DNA of 64,000 nt from an uncultured Ruminiclostridium sp. (GCA_947623915.1 CANQIB010000001.1:124001-188000); one strand, 5' to 3'. Shown: positions 25,120 through 34,454, counted from the first letter of the stretch. A program made the numbers and translations. Notes: generated by a model from the sequence alone, not told the origin.

Positions 25120-25794
25120 TCATTCACCTTCCAGCTTTTTTATCCTGTTTTCACAGTTTTTGATAAGACTGAGCAAAGCCGTGCCTTGCTTGTCGAATTC
25201 TTCTTCGATTATTCCGGTAGTTATCACGGGAGCGGCGTCCACATCGGTCTTTGCCGCGTTGAGCGCGCTGCCTTCGTCGATTTGCAGAGCCGACGAGGAA
25301 AGGTAAGGAGCAGTGTCCGCAGGTACGGAAAAAATGTTTTTATCGTTTTTGTCGTTTGTCACATAGGTTATCCTGAACGCTTTGTACACCGAAAGCATAA
25401 GCATGGACGAAATGTTTTTGGTAAGCGAACGGCATTTTATCTTTCCGAGCAGATTGAAAACTATCTCGATACTGTTTGAAATGAGCTTTTTGTTCAAAAC
25501 AAGCGCGAGGTCGCCGTTTTTGGAGTCGTTTTTGCTTTGCTCGTCATATTCGGGTATGTCCTTTTCGCTTATCATTTCGCCGCTGCTGACCGCAGAACGA
25601 CCGAGAAGATAATCGGTAGAAACATTGTAATAATCGGCGGCTTTTACCAAAAAATCCAAACCGCATTCCCGTTTTCCTTTCTCGTAATGAGAAAGCAAAG
25701 CCTGTGCTATATTTAGGTCTGCTGCTGCCTGCTTTTGTGTAATGCCGCGTTCCTTGCGCAAAAGCGTCAGGATACGCGGAAAATCCTTGTTCAT
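25120..25794 (-). CDS. XRE family transcriptional regulator with unassigned C-terminal region
   Basis: A helix-turn-helix_XRE domain covers about residues 4-62 (LTLLRKERGITQKQAAADLNIAQALLSHYEKGKRECGLDFLVKAADYYNVSTDYLLG). It is followed by a 160-residue region with no motif I know, ending in a short coiled coil (ALLSLIKNCENRIKKLEGE). ATG 25794, with CGGAAGA just upstream, is preferred; the ATG at 25827 (11 codons earlier) has a ribosome site only 1-2 nt away and lies inside an 8-bp hairpin (ATGCTTCT/AGAAGCAT, 25803-25822). The regulon is unknown; the tiny membrane protein behind it is the only obvious partner. Confidence 0.85.
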   Translation of the reverse strand: MNKDFPRILTLLRKERGITQKQAAADLNIAQALLSHYEKGKRECGLDFLVKAADYYNVSTDYLLGRSAVSSGEMISEKDIPEYDEQSKNDSKNGDLALVLNKKLISNSIEIVFNLLGKIKCRSLTKNISSMLMLSVYKAFRITYVTNDKNDKNIFSVPADTAPYLSSSALQIDEGSALNAAKTDVDAAPVITTGIIEEEFDKQGTALLSLIKNCENRIKKLEGE

Positions 25795-25910
25795 CTTCTT
25801 CCGTTTTATGCTTCTGCGGAGAAGCATGCTCCTTTCACAGTTTGACCGACTTGTGCGATCTGTTCCGCCCGACTTCGGCTCAGATAATCTAATAAATAGT
25901 CACACGGTAA

Positions 25911-25939
25911 ATTATATATGAAATATTCCGTAATGTAAA
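25911..25939 (-). promoter_or_regulatory. Sigma-A promoter of the XRE gene
   Basis: On the minus strand, TTTACA (25939-25934), a 17-bp spacer and TATAAT (25916-25911). It implies an untranslated leader of about 110 nt that contains the hairpin at 25803-25822. Confidence 0.6.
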
Positions 25940-26044
25940 GCGTGATTTTATACAAAAAATCGACACATTTTTTAGTAAATAATTCGATTTTTTGCTCAAA
26001 CGGCGGTTTTACGGGGTGAAAATACCGAAAGGAATGATGTAAAA

Positions 26045-26653
26045 ATGATAAACTACAGGCTGTACCTGATACGTCACGGCATAACTTCGGGAAATCTGGA
26101 GGGCAAATATATCGGCAAGACCGATCTGCCGCTGTGCGAAAGCGGACGGGAGGCGATAACCGAGCTTGCAAAGCAGGAGGTCTATCCCGCCGTGCAGAAA
26201 GTATATTCCGCCCCTCTCCAAAGATGTCTTGAAACCGCCGATATAATCTATCCCGATAAGCCGCTGCTCAGGATAGACGGCATATCGGAGTGTGATTTCG
26301 GCGAATACGAGGGCAAAACCCCCGATGAACTGAAAGACAGACCCGATTACATCAAATGGATAAAGGGTGGCTATGACGCCGCGCCTCCCGACGGAGAAAG
26401 CTACGGGCATTTCGCGATAAGGTGTCTTGACGGTCTGTATGAGATATTTACCGATATGATGAGTCGGGATATAACGGCTGCCGCGGTCATAACACACTCG
26501 GGAGTGATAATGAACCTTTTGGCAGGTTACGGACTGCCTAAAATGCGTCCCATAGATTTTGCCGTCGATCAGGGCGAGGGATATGAGATACATTTAAGTA
26601 CATTTTTATGGCAGCACGGACCGACCTTTGAGATAAAAGGCAGACTGTTCTGA
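26045..26653 (+). CDS. Histidine phosphatase family protein
   Basis: A phosphoglycerate-mutase-like phosphatase of 202 residues. LIRHGITSGN (about 8-17) carries the phosphorylated histidine in RHG, the second arginine is in APLQRCLETAD and the second histidine in VITHSGVIM near residue 157. The family includes alpha-ribazole phosphatase (CobC), broad-specificity phosphatases and others; no cobalamin genes are adjacent, so the substrate is left open. The gene faces away from the XRE gene. Confidence 0.88.
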   Translation: MINYRLYLIRHGITSGNLEGKYIGKTDLPLCESGREAITELAKQEVYPAVQKVYSAPLQRCLETADIIYPDKPLLRIDGISECDFGEYEGKTPDELKDRPDYIKWIKGGYDAAPPDGESYGHFAIRCLDGLYEIFTDMMSRDITAAAVITHSGVIMNLLAGYGLPKMRPIDFAVDQGEGYEIHLSTFLWQHGPTFEIKGRLF

Positions 26654-26665
26654 CGGGAGAGAAAA

Positions 26666-27193
26666 ATGATAACTGCGTCGATAGAATGGAACGAAGAAAA
26701 CATAAAAAGATATGTTACCTATACGCTGCTCGGCGGCAACAAAAAGGCAAAGATATTTATCGGCATATACTGCGCGGTAATAGTGCTGATGGCGGCTGCC
26801 GGCGTTTGCTTTGCGATTTTTACGGGATTTTATTTACTGACGGTATTCGCCGTTCTCGCAATACTGCTGGCGGTGGTGTTTGCCGTTATTCTTAAATTCG
26901 CCTTGAAAAAATATTCGTCGGATATTTTAAAGCTGAACGGCGAAAACGGGGTAAATAAGCTGGTCATTTCCCGTGAAAGCATTACAGTATATAACGGAGA
27001 GATACCTGCGGCGGTCATCGGGTGGGATTCCGTCGCGTCATTGGATTTTAACGACGGCGACGCTTATATGACTATGATAAACGGGCTGCTGTTCATAATA
27101 GAGCGGGACAAGCTGGTTTCCGGCGACTTTGAGGAGCTTGGCGGATTGGCGGCTCAGAGAATGGTGAAAAAAGATGACGAATTATCAAATTAA
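26666..27193 (+). CDS. YcxB-like membrane protein
   Basis: A 175-residue protein with two membrane helices (IYCAVIVLMAAAGVCFAIFTGF and LLTVFAVLAILLAVVFAVIL) followed by a C-terminal domain reading GENGVNKLVISRESITV, then IGWDSVASLDFNDGDAYM. This is the layout of YcxB-like C-terminal domain proteins, whose function is unknown. It follows the phosphatase by 12 bp and overlaps queH by 20 bp. Confidence 0.75.
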   Translation: MITASIEWNEENIKRYVTYTLLGGNKKAKIFIGIYCAVIVLMAAAGVCFAIFTGFYLLTVFAVLAILLAVVFAVILKFALKKYSSDILKLNGENGVNKLVISRESITVYNGEIPAAVIGWDSVASLDFNDGDAYMTMINGLLFIIERDKLVSGDFEELGGLAAQRMVKKDDELSN

Positions 27194-27809
27194 AACCGAC
27201 GAGATAATTGCCGGCCTAACGGGAGTACCGCGTTTGTTACTGCATTGCTGCTGCGCGCCGTGCAGCAGTTATGTGTTGGAATATCTGAGCGAGTATTTTA
27301 AGATAACCGCGTTTTTTTATAATCCCAACATTACCGACCGTTTGGAATACGAAAAAAGAAAAGCGGAGCTTATCCGCTATATCGGCGAAAGGCATTTTAA
27401 ATACGACGTCGATTTTGCGGACGGAGATTATTCGCCGCAGCTTTTTTGGAATATTGCGAAAGGAAAAGAGGATATTCCCGAAGGGGGAGAGCGGTGCTTT
27501 TCCTGCTACCGTTTGAGGTTGGAAAAAACCGCCGCGCTCGCCAAAGCGGGAAACTATGATTTTTTTTGTACTACTCTTTCGGTAAGCCCGCATAAAAACG
27601 CGCAAATGCTGAATTTGATAGGCGGAGAACTGGAGAAAACGGCGGGAGTGCCTTATCTTTTCTCGGATTTCAAAAAGAGGAACGGATATAAGCGTTCGAT
27701 AGAGCTTTCGGCGCAGTACGGGCTGTACAGACAGAACTACTGCGGCTGTGTTTTCAGCAAAAACAGTCGGGAAACGATGAATTTTAAGAAAATTTCGGAA
27801 AAATCATAA
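27174..27809 (+). CDS. queH: Epoxyqueuosine reductase QueH
   Basis: QueH (DUF208) reduces epoxyqueuosine to queuosine in tRNA, replacing the cobalamin enzyme QueG. The protein carries LLLHCCCAPCSSYVLEYL (Cys25-27 and Cys30), then YNPNI, GGERCFSCYRLRLEKTA, FFCTTLSVSPHKN and a C-terminal CGC. These cysteines bind the iron-sulphur centre. The length is normal for the family. queA and tgt for the same pathway lie at 51-54 kb. Its start overlaps the previous gene by 20 bp. Confidence 0.92.
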   Translation: MTNYQIKTDEIIAGLTGVPRLLLHCCCAPCSSYVLEYLSEYFKITAFFYNPNITDRLEYEKRKAELIRYIGERHFKYDVDFADGDYSPQLFWNIAKGKEDIPEGGERCFSCYRLRLEKTAALAKAGNYDFFCTTLSVSPHKNAQMLNLIGGELEKTAGVPYLFSDFKKRNGYKRSIELSAQYGLYRQNYCGCVFSKNSRETMNFKKISEKS

Positions 27810-27816
27810 AAAACTG

Positions 27817-27845
27817 TTGTCAAAAATGTTTTTTTGTGCTAAAAT
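27817..27845 (+). promoter_or_regulatory. Sigma-A promoter of the corA leader
   Basis: TTGTCA (27817-27822), 17-bp spacer, TAAAAT (27840-27845). Transcription would start near 27852 and give a 188-nt leader before corA. Confidence 0.65.
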
Positions 27846-27851
27846 AATATA

Positions 27852-28039
27852 AGTTATGACTTGTATATAAAGGGGTGAGCAATAATGTCTGCGGACGGTA
27901 ACGGGCGATGGTGCCGGTTTAATAATATTACGCGGAAATTGTCGCTTACCGGCTCTTTCCGCTGAGTTGGCTGCCGTTCCTGCCGTGTGGCTTTTGCCAT
28001 ATGACGGACCGACGTGCGGCGGCCGGAAAGAGGTGCTGT
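27852..28039 (+). promoter_or_regulatory. Structured corA leader with two mutually exclusive hairpins
   Basis: Structure A: GCGGAAA (27932-27938) pairs with TTTCCGC (27956-27962). Structure B: CTCTTTCCG (27953-27961) pairs with CGGAAAGAG (28024-28032), which contains the corA Shine-Dalgarno, and is extended by GGCTGCCG (27969-27976) with 28017-28024 (the two arms compete only for base 28024). A and B use the same bases, so only one can form. Structure B would hide the ribosome site. I see no M-box, Mn or NiCo riboswitch core. The 26-codon leader ORF covers 27885-27965. Confidence 0.55.
27885..27965 (+). CDS. Leader peptide ORF (26 codons) upstream of corA
   Basis: A short frame, MSADGNGRWCRFNNITRKLS and then LTGSFR, with a very strong ribosome site AAAGGGGTGA at 27869-27878, 9 nt from the ATG by its G run. 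It ends at a TGA (27963-27965) that lies inside the 5' arm of a hairpin sequestering the corA ribosome site. The peptide is basic and has no proline run. The strength of the ribosome site and the position of the stop suggest that its translation controls corA; the peptide itself may have no function. Confidence 0.55.
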   Translation: MSADGNGRWCRFNNITRKLSLTGSFR

Positions 28040-28972
28040 ATGCTGAAATATTACAAATCCGTAAATAACACTATCACGGAGACGGAGGAGCTTGAGGCGG
28101 GCTGCTGGGTATCGGCGGTCGCTCCTACCGAAACGGAAATATCCCTGCTTGAGGAAGATTTGGGGATAGACCGTGATTTTATACGCTCCGCTCTTGACGA
28201 GGAGGAAACCTCGCGTATCGAAAGCGAGGACGGTCAGACTCTTATCATACTTGACTATCCTGTCGCCGAGAAAACAGACGAGGACGAAACCATAAGCTAT
28301 AATACCATGCCTATGGGAATTATACTTACGGACGCCAACGTTATCACCGTTTGTCTTAAAGATAATGTTATCGTTGAGGATTTTTCTCAAGGTGTCGTAA
28401 AGGGCGTTCAAACGCAGCTAAAGACCAGATTTATTTTCTATATGCTTTTAAGGATAGCGGGCAAGTACCTGCAATATCTTAAACAGATAGACAAGCTGTC
28501 GGGTTATGTTGAAGGTCAGCTTCGCAAGTCAATGAAAAACAAGGAGCTTTTACAGCTGCTCAGCTTGCAGAAGTCGTTGGTCTACTTTTCCACATCTTTG
28601 AAATCGACCGAAACCGTGTTGGAGAAAATACATCGCGGGCGCGTTATAAAGCTCTATGAAGAGGACGAGGATCTGTTGGAGGATCTTTTGGTCGAGGTAA
28701 AGCAGGGTATCGAGATGAGCAACATATATTCCAACATTATATCCGGCACTACCGAAGCATATGCCGGTATCATCTCAAATAACCTTAATATAGTGATGAA
28801 GGTGCTTACCGTAATTACGATAGTAATGTCCGTACCGACGATGGTGTTCAGCTTTTACGGAATGAACGTCGGGGATCTGCCACTGCCGTTCACCTGGTTC
28901 ACCTTGGGTATTTCGTCACTTTTGGCGATAGTCGTTGCGATAATAATAACAAGAACAAAGTTTTTCAGATAG
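28040..28972 (+). CDS. corA: CorA family magnesium (divalent cation) transporter
   Basis: A 310-residue CorA-type channel: a large N-terminal cytoplasmic domain, a long helix, and two C-terminal membrane helices, with the selectivity motif GMN at 274-276 (FYGMNVGDLPLP) between them and a short basic tail (RTKFFR). CorA pentamers import Mg, Co or Ni down the membrane potential. ATG 28040 follows AAAGAGGTG at 28027-28035; an earlier ATG at 28001 lies within the regulatory leader. Expression is likely controlled by that leader. Confidence 0.92.
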   Translation: MLKYYKSVNNTITETEELEAGCWVSAVAPTETEISLLEEDLGIDRDFIRSALDEEETSRIESEDGQTLIILDYPVAEKTDEDETISYNTMPMGIILTDANVITVCLKDNVIVEDFSQGVVKGVQTQLKTRFIFYMLLRIAGKYLQYLKQIDKLSGYVEGQLRKSMKNKELLQLLSLQKSLVYFSTSLKSTETVLEKIHRGRVIKLYEEDEDLLEDLLVEVKQGIEMSNIYSNIISGTTEAYAGIISNNLNIVMKVLTVITIVMSVPTMVFSFYGMNVGDLPLPFTWFTLGISSLLAIVVAIIITRTKFFR

Positions 28973-29014
28973 CGTCGGAAAGGAGAGGCTTCCCTGCGGA
29001 AGCGATGACGACAT

Positions 29015-29743
29015 ATGGAAAAAGTCAGAATATCTATCGGCGGGCATGATCTCAGCCTTAAAAGCGACGATCCCGCAAAGCTGCACGCCGCAGAGGACGA
29101 GTTAAAGAAGAAGATCTCGCAGTTCGGTTCGCCGGGGCTGTCGCTTACCGATACGGTCATACTTTCGGCGCTCGATATAGCCGACGAATTACAGACTGCC
29201 AAAGCCGACGCCGCAAACGCCGCAAAAAGCGCGAAGGAGTGCTCCGAGACCGCCGCGGTTTTGAAAAAGCAGCTTGAAGAATACAAGCAAAGCGGCAGCA
29301 GCTCCAAAGAATTGCAAAGCAAGCTGTCCGACGCCGAGAGCAGGATAAGTCGGTTGGAAACAGAAAACAATTCTCTTATCGCGGAAAACGACAAAGTGAT
29401 AAAGTCGGAGGAGGCGATAAAGGAGGAAAACCGCGAGCTTTCCGAAAAGAACAAGCAGCTTGAAAGCAAGCTGGCACAGCTTGAAACGTCATGGAACAAC
29501 CTAAAGCGGGAGTACGGACGTTCCCATAACAAGAAAGACGATGTGTCGGGAGCGGGAGAACAGGAGATCGCGGTACTCAAGGATACGGTCGCGACCTATG
29601 AAAAAACGTTCGACGAGTATGTAAAGCAAAAAAGCGCGGAGCTTGCCGAGCTGAACGACGAGCTTAACGCTTTAAGAAAAAAATATGCGGACCTTAATCA
29701 GCAGATGAGCGAGATCGTAAACGACGGACAGATGACGCTATGA
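29015..29743 (+). CDS. zapA: ZapA-like cell division protein with long coiled-coil extension
   Basis: Residues 1-70 form a ZapA domain (KVRISIGGHDLSLKSDDPAKLHAAEDELKKKI), the FtsZ-ring associated protein family. Unlike classical ZapA (about 85-110 residues), a further 170 residues of heptad-rich coiled coil follow (about 75-165 and 190-235), rich in Glu, Lys and Ser. The gene sits before a U32 peptidase, its usual partner in Clostridia. A hairpin GCTTCC/GGAAGC (28988-29003) lies between an upstream AAAGGAGAGG and the start at 29015. Confidence 0.82.
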   Translation: MEKVRISIGGHDLSLKSDDPAKLHAAEDELKKKISQFGSPGLSLTDTVILSALDIADELQTAKADAANAAKSAKECSETAAVLKKQLEEYKQSGSSSKELQSKLSDAESRISRLETENNSLIAENDKVIKSEEAIKEENRELSEKNKQLESKLAQLETSWNNLKREYGRSHNKKDDVSGAGEQEIAVLKDTVATYEKTFDEYVKQKSAELAELNDELNALRKKYADLNQQMSEIVNDGQMTL

Positions 29744-31833
29744 GTGAGATACTTGCCCCCTGCGGAACGTTTGAAGCGCTTACGGCTGCCGTTAATACGG
29801 GAGCCGATGCTGTTTATTTGGGCTGTGTGGATTTCAACGCCCGAAAAAACGCGGAAAATTTTACGTCGGACAGACTTAAAGAAGCGATAGAGCTGTGCCA
29901 CAGAAATTCCGTAAAGGTGTATATTACCCTAAACACCTTGATATACGACCGCGAAGCGGAAAGCTTTATACGAACCGTGACGGAATGTGCTGAAAACGGT
30001 GCGGACGCTTTGATAGTACAGGATCTGGGAGCTGCAGCGCTTATCCGCAAGACAGTTTCGGATATTCCGCTGCACGCATCGACTCAAATGACGGTAAATT
30101 CGCCTGCCGGTGCAATGCTTGCAAAGGAACTCGGCTTTTCAAGAGTGGTACTGGGTCGGGAGCTTTCATTTGAACAGATAAGGGATATAGTGTCCTCCTG
30201 CGATATAGAAACCGAAGTATTCGTACACGGCGCGCTGTGCGTAAGCGTCAGCGGACAATGCGGCATGAGCGCGGCTCTCGGCGGACGCAGCGCAAACAGA
30301 GGTATGTGCGCTCAACCCTGTCGGCTCGGATTTTCCTGCCTAGGCAGGGAAAACGTCCTGTCGCTTAAAGACCTTTCGCTGATAGAACGGCTCAAAGAAC
30401 TGGAGGAGATAGGCGTAACTTCCTTTAAAATAGAGGGAAGAATGAAACGCCCCGAATATGTTGCCGCCGCCGTTGCCGCCTGCCGAGATTCCGTCGGCGG
30501 AAAGCCGCCGAATATGCAGCTGCTGCGCGGAGTTTTTTCCCGCAGCGGTTTTACGGACGGATATTTTACGGGAAACTTTCATAATATGCAGGGGATAAGA
30601 ACAAAAGAAGACGTTTTTGCCTCCGCAGGAGCGCTGCAGAAAGCCGAAGCCCTTTATGCAAAGCCTTTTAAAAGATATAAGTGCGATATTTCGGCAACAG
30701 TGACCGAAAATAAGCCGATATCCGTTACAGTGAGCGCAAAAGGTCATTCCGTCACCGTCAGCGGTTCGGCGCCGCAAAAAGCCTTAAAGCACGAGCTTAC
30801 CTCCGACGCGGTATGCGCCCAACTGGAAAAGCTCGGCGGAACGGAGTTTTATTGCGAAAATACTGTCGCCAGGGTCGAGCCCGGTCTTTCGGTCAGCCTT
30901 TCGGAGTTAAACGATTTCAGACGGCGCGCCGTTCGGCAGCTTTCCGACAAGATACTTGCGGAAAACACGCCGGTATATGTATTTAAATCGCCGATGTCCG
31001 ACGGTAAAGCGGGTCGGGCAGCCGTCACGCCGCTTTTTGCGGATAAAAAGAGCGTTTTGGCGGAAAAGTCGGAACGTTTCGGGTATCGGTGCGAGGTCTA
31101 TACTGCGCGGCAACTGGACAAGGCGATACAGATAAAGGAGTTTTCTTTTATTTACTGTCCCGATACGCTGCTTTCAAGCGATACCGCCGATAAGGAAAGG
31201 ATAGTGGCAGTACCTCCCGTGTTTTTGGGCGACTGCGAAAAGGAAACCGCAGAGCGGCTGGCAAAGCTAAAAGAATACGGATTTTCAAACGTGGCGGTGC
31301 ATACGCTTTCGCATATCAATATCGCCAGGCGGCTCGGAATGACGCCGTTCGGCACATATAGGCTCAATATTACAAACAGCTTTACTTTGAACGCGCTCAG
31401 CGCTCTTGGAGTAAAGGACGCGGTGCTTTCACCTGAGCTTACCCTGAGAGCCGCAAAGTCTATCTGCGCGGATCCCGATGTTAAGAGAGGGATAATAGCG
31501 TACGGACGTTTACCGCTTATGCTTACACGGCGCTGCCCGATAAACGACGGTATGCCCTGCGGCAGGGTAAAAAGAAAGAATTGTCCTCATGCTCTGAACG
31601 ACAGAAAAGGCAGGTCGCTGATATGCCTTTGCTCGGATAATGCCGTCGAGATACTAAATCCCGACGTTTTATATCTCGGAGATAAGCAGGACGAGCTGAG
31701 GGGATTTGATTTCGTGATTTTAAGATTTACTGATGAAACAGACCCGTATCGGCAGTTTTCATCGTTTGTCCGCGCCGAGCGATTTACGGAAAATTTTACC
31801 AGAGGATCGTATTTTAAAGGAACAACGGAATGA
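29740..31833 (+). CDS. U32 family peptidase (RlhA/YrrO-like)
   Basis: This 697-residue protein has an N-terminal TIM-barrel U32 domain (ILAPCGTFEALTAAVNTGADAVYLG) with the cysteine signature GQCGMSAALGGRSANRGMCAQPCR at about 172-195 and LKDLSLIERLKEL, then a DUF3656-type middle and a C-terminal repeat of the barrel. Members include putative collagenases and the RlhA enzyme that hydroxylates C2501 in 23S rRNA, which needs an iron-sulphur cluster; an RNA-modification role is more likely than proteolysis. It overlaps zapA by an ATGA. Confidence 0.9.
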   Translation: MSEILAPCGTFEALTAAVNTGADAVYLGCVDFNARKNAENFTSDRLKEAIELCHRNSVKVYITLNTLIYDREAESFIRTVTECAENGADALIVQDLGAAALIRKTVSDIPLHASTQMTVNSPAGAMLAKELGFSRVVLGRELSFEQIRDIVSSCDIETEVFVHGALCVSVSGQCGMSAALGGRSANRGMCAQPCRLGFSCLGRENVLSLKDLSLIERLKELEEIGVTSFKIEGRMKRPEYVAAAVAACRDSVGGKPPNMQLLRGVFSRSGFTDGYFTGNFHNMQGIRTKEDVFASAGALQKAEALYAKPFKRYKCDISATVTENKPISVTVSAKGHSVTVSGSAPQKALKHELTSDAVCAQLEKLGGTEFYCENTVARVEPGLSVSLSELNDFRRRAVRQLSDKILAENTPVYVFKSPMSDGKAGRAAVTPLFADKKSVLAEKSERFGYRCEVYTARQLDKAIQIKEFSFIYCPDTLLSSDTADKERIVAVPPVFLGDCEKETAERLAKLKEYGFSNVAVHTLSHINIARRLGMTPFGTYRLNITNSFTLNALSALGVKDAVLSPELTLRAAKSICADPDVKRGIIAYGRLPLMLTRRCPINDGMPCGRVKRKNCPHALNDRKGRSLICLCSDNAVEILNPDVLYLGDKQDELRGFDFVILRFTDETDPYRQFSSFVRAERFTENFTRGSYFKGTTE

Positions 31834-31852
31834 AAAAACGGGGGATAAGGAT

Positions 31853-32290
31853 ATGACGGTAAAGGTCAAAAAAACAAGAAGCGGGGCTTTGCTGCCTTTT
31901 CGCGCTACCGCGGGGAGCGCAGGCGCGGATCTTTATGCCTGCCTTGAGGAACAGGTCGTCCTTTCTAAGGGAGAAAGGCGGCTGATACCTACCGGCATAG
32001 CGGTCGAGATACCGCAAGGCTGCGGGGGATTTGTTTTTCCGAGGAGCGGAAACGCCATAAAAAAGGGACTTTCCCTTGCAAATGCGGTCGGGGTTATAGA
32101 CAGCGACTATCGCGGGGAAATAAGCGTGCCGGTAATAAATCTCGGAAAAGAACCTGTTTATATAAATGACGGCGACAGGATAGCCCAGTTGGTGATAATC
32201 CCCGTTTCGTTGTGCGACTTTTCTCAAGCCGATATTCTGGACGAAACCGAACGAAATGACGGCGGATTTGGCTCGACAGGTACAAATTAA
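31853..32290 (+). CDS. dut: Deoxyuridine 5'-triphosphate nucleotidohydrolase
   Basis: Trimeric dUTPase hydrolysing dUTP to dUMP and pyrophosphate. All five motifs are visible: SAGADLYA, PRSGNA, GVIDSDYRGEI, GDRIAQLVI and the C-terminal RNDGGFGSTGTN. The length (145) is normal. ATG 31853 follows GGATAAGG; an upstream in-frame ATG at 31733 lies within the U32 gene. It is the last gene of this group, with a 188-bp gap before mreB. Confidence 0.93.
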   Translation: MTVKVKKTRSGALLPFRATAGSAGADLYACLEEQVVLSKGERRLIPTGIAVEIPQGCGGFVFPRSGNAIKKGLSLANAVGVIDSDYRGEISVPVINLGKEPVYINDGDRIAQLVIIPVSLCDFSQADILDETERNDGGFGSTGTN

Positions 32291-32356
32291 GTAATATTGC
32301 CCAAAATTTGCGCAAAAACTGACAATAATTTATGAATATTTAAATTGCTTTTTTTA

Positions 32357-32385
32357 TTGTATGAGTTTGGATTTCGTGTTATAAT
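32357..32385 (+). promoter_or_regulatory. Sigma-A promoter of mreB
   Basis: TTGTAT (32357-32362), 17-bp spacer, TATAAT (32380-32385). A 6-bp GC hairpin AGGGGC/GCCCCT at 32439-32453 in the leader lies upstream of the AATCGGAGG ribosome site. Confidence 0.6.
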
Positions 32386-32460
32386 ATAGTAATAGCGCCG
32401 GTTTGATTTATTTTTTCGGCAGTTTTAAAAGCAATAACAGGGGCAGCGCCCCTTATTTAA

Positions 32461-33504
<1,044 letters not shown>

Positions 33505-33532
33505 ACCCTGTCGCATAGTCAATATAACTCTG

Positions 33533-33572
33533 TTTTACAGAGCGGTGTTCCCGCTCTGTAAAAATTATTTTT
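33533..33572 (+). terminator. Hairpin terminator between mreB and mreC
   Basis: A perfect 13-bp stem (33533-33545 with 33551-33563) with a 5-nt loop, followed by ATTATTTTT. It is T/A-flanked on both sides, so it may act in both directions. No clear promoter is seen between it and mreC at 33606. Confidence 0.8.
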
Positions 33573-33605
33573 AAGTTTTTTGCATCAGTTGAAAGGCCGG
33601 ACGTC

Positions 33606-34454
33606 ATGCGTGATTTTTTCAGCGGTTTTAAATTTAAAATAATCATTTGCGTTTTTGCTTTGGTCTTGGGTATCGTTATATACGCTGCGGTGTCGGGCGG
33701 CATTTCGACTGTTCCGCAGATGGTATTCACGGAAATAGCAAAACCGTTTATCTCTGCCTCCGAAGCTGTTTCTAACTGGGTCGAGGATACGCTTGACAAG
33801 TTTGTGAACGCCGATAAATACAAGGAGAGAGCAGAGGAGCTGACCGAAAAGCTGAACGAACAGTATCAGCAGCTGATAGATTTCGAGAAGATAAAAACGG
33901 AAAACGAGCAGCTTAAAGAGGCGCTGAAGATAAAAGAGGAAAACGAGGATTTCGATTTTTCGCCGCCCTGCAACATAATTTCCAGAAATCAAAACGATAT
34001 AATGGGCGGATTTATGATAGACCGCGGTTCTTCGGACGGTATAGCGCTTTACGACCCCGTCATGACTTCCGCGGGACTCGTCGGAATGGTAAGCGAGCTC
34101 GGTCCCGATTATGCGCGGGTCACGACTTTGCTGTCGGAGGACCTGAATCTCGGCGTAATGACCTTTGAAAGCAAGGTGGTCGGCATTATCGAAAACGACG
34201 CCGAACACGCCGACGCGGGCGAATGTTTAATGAGTTACGTCAGCAAGGACAGCGGGATAAAAGAGGGAGAGATAGTAAAATCCAGCGCCGGCGTGGTATT
34301 TCCGGGAGATATACTTATCGGAACGGTAAAAGAAGTGTACAATGACGAAAACGGTTTGTCGGTACACGCCGTTATTACGCCTGCCGTAGATATTCTTACG
34401 ATAACCAACTGCGTAGTTATCACTAATTTTAAAGGGCAGGGTGTTGTCAGCTGA
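33606..34454 (+). CDS. mreC: Rod shape-determining protein MreC
   Basis: A 282-residue bitopic protein with an N-terminal membrane helix (IIICVFALVLGIVIYAAVSGG), a coiled coil at about 65-112, and the two beta-barrel domain containing NIISRNQNDIMGGFMIDRGSSDGI and the second copy GIKEGEIVKSSAGVVFPGDILIGTV. MreC scaffolds PBP2 and MreD outside the membrane. The gene starts after GAAAGG and its stop overlaps the mreD start. Confidence 0.93.
   Translation: MRDFFSGFKFKIIICVFALVLGIVIYAAVSGGISTVPQMVFTEIAKPFISASEAVSNWVEDTLDKFVNADKYKERAEELTEKLNEQYQQLIDFEKIKTENEQLKEALKIKEENEDFDFSPPCNIISRNQNDIMGGFMIDRGSSDGIALYDPVMTSAGLVGMVSELGPDYARVTTLLSEDLNLGVMTFESKVVGIIENDAEHADAGECLMSYVSKDSGIKEGEIVKSSAGVVFPGDILIGTVKEVYNDENGLSVHAVITPAVDILTITNCVVITNFKGQGVVS

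Noticed and set aside
27852-28039. Mg (M-box), Mn (yybP-ykoY) or NiCo riboswitch in the corA leader
   Set aside because: I looked for the conserved cores and do not see them; the leader ORF and alternative stems explain the sequence better.
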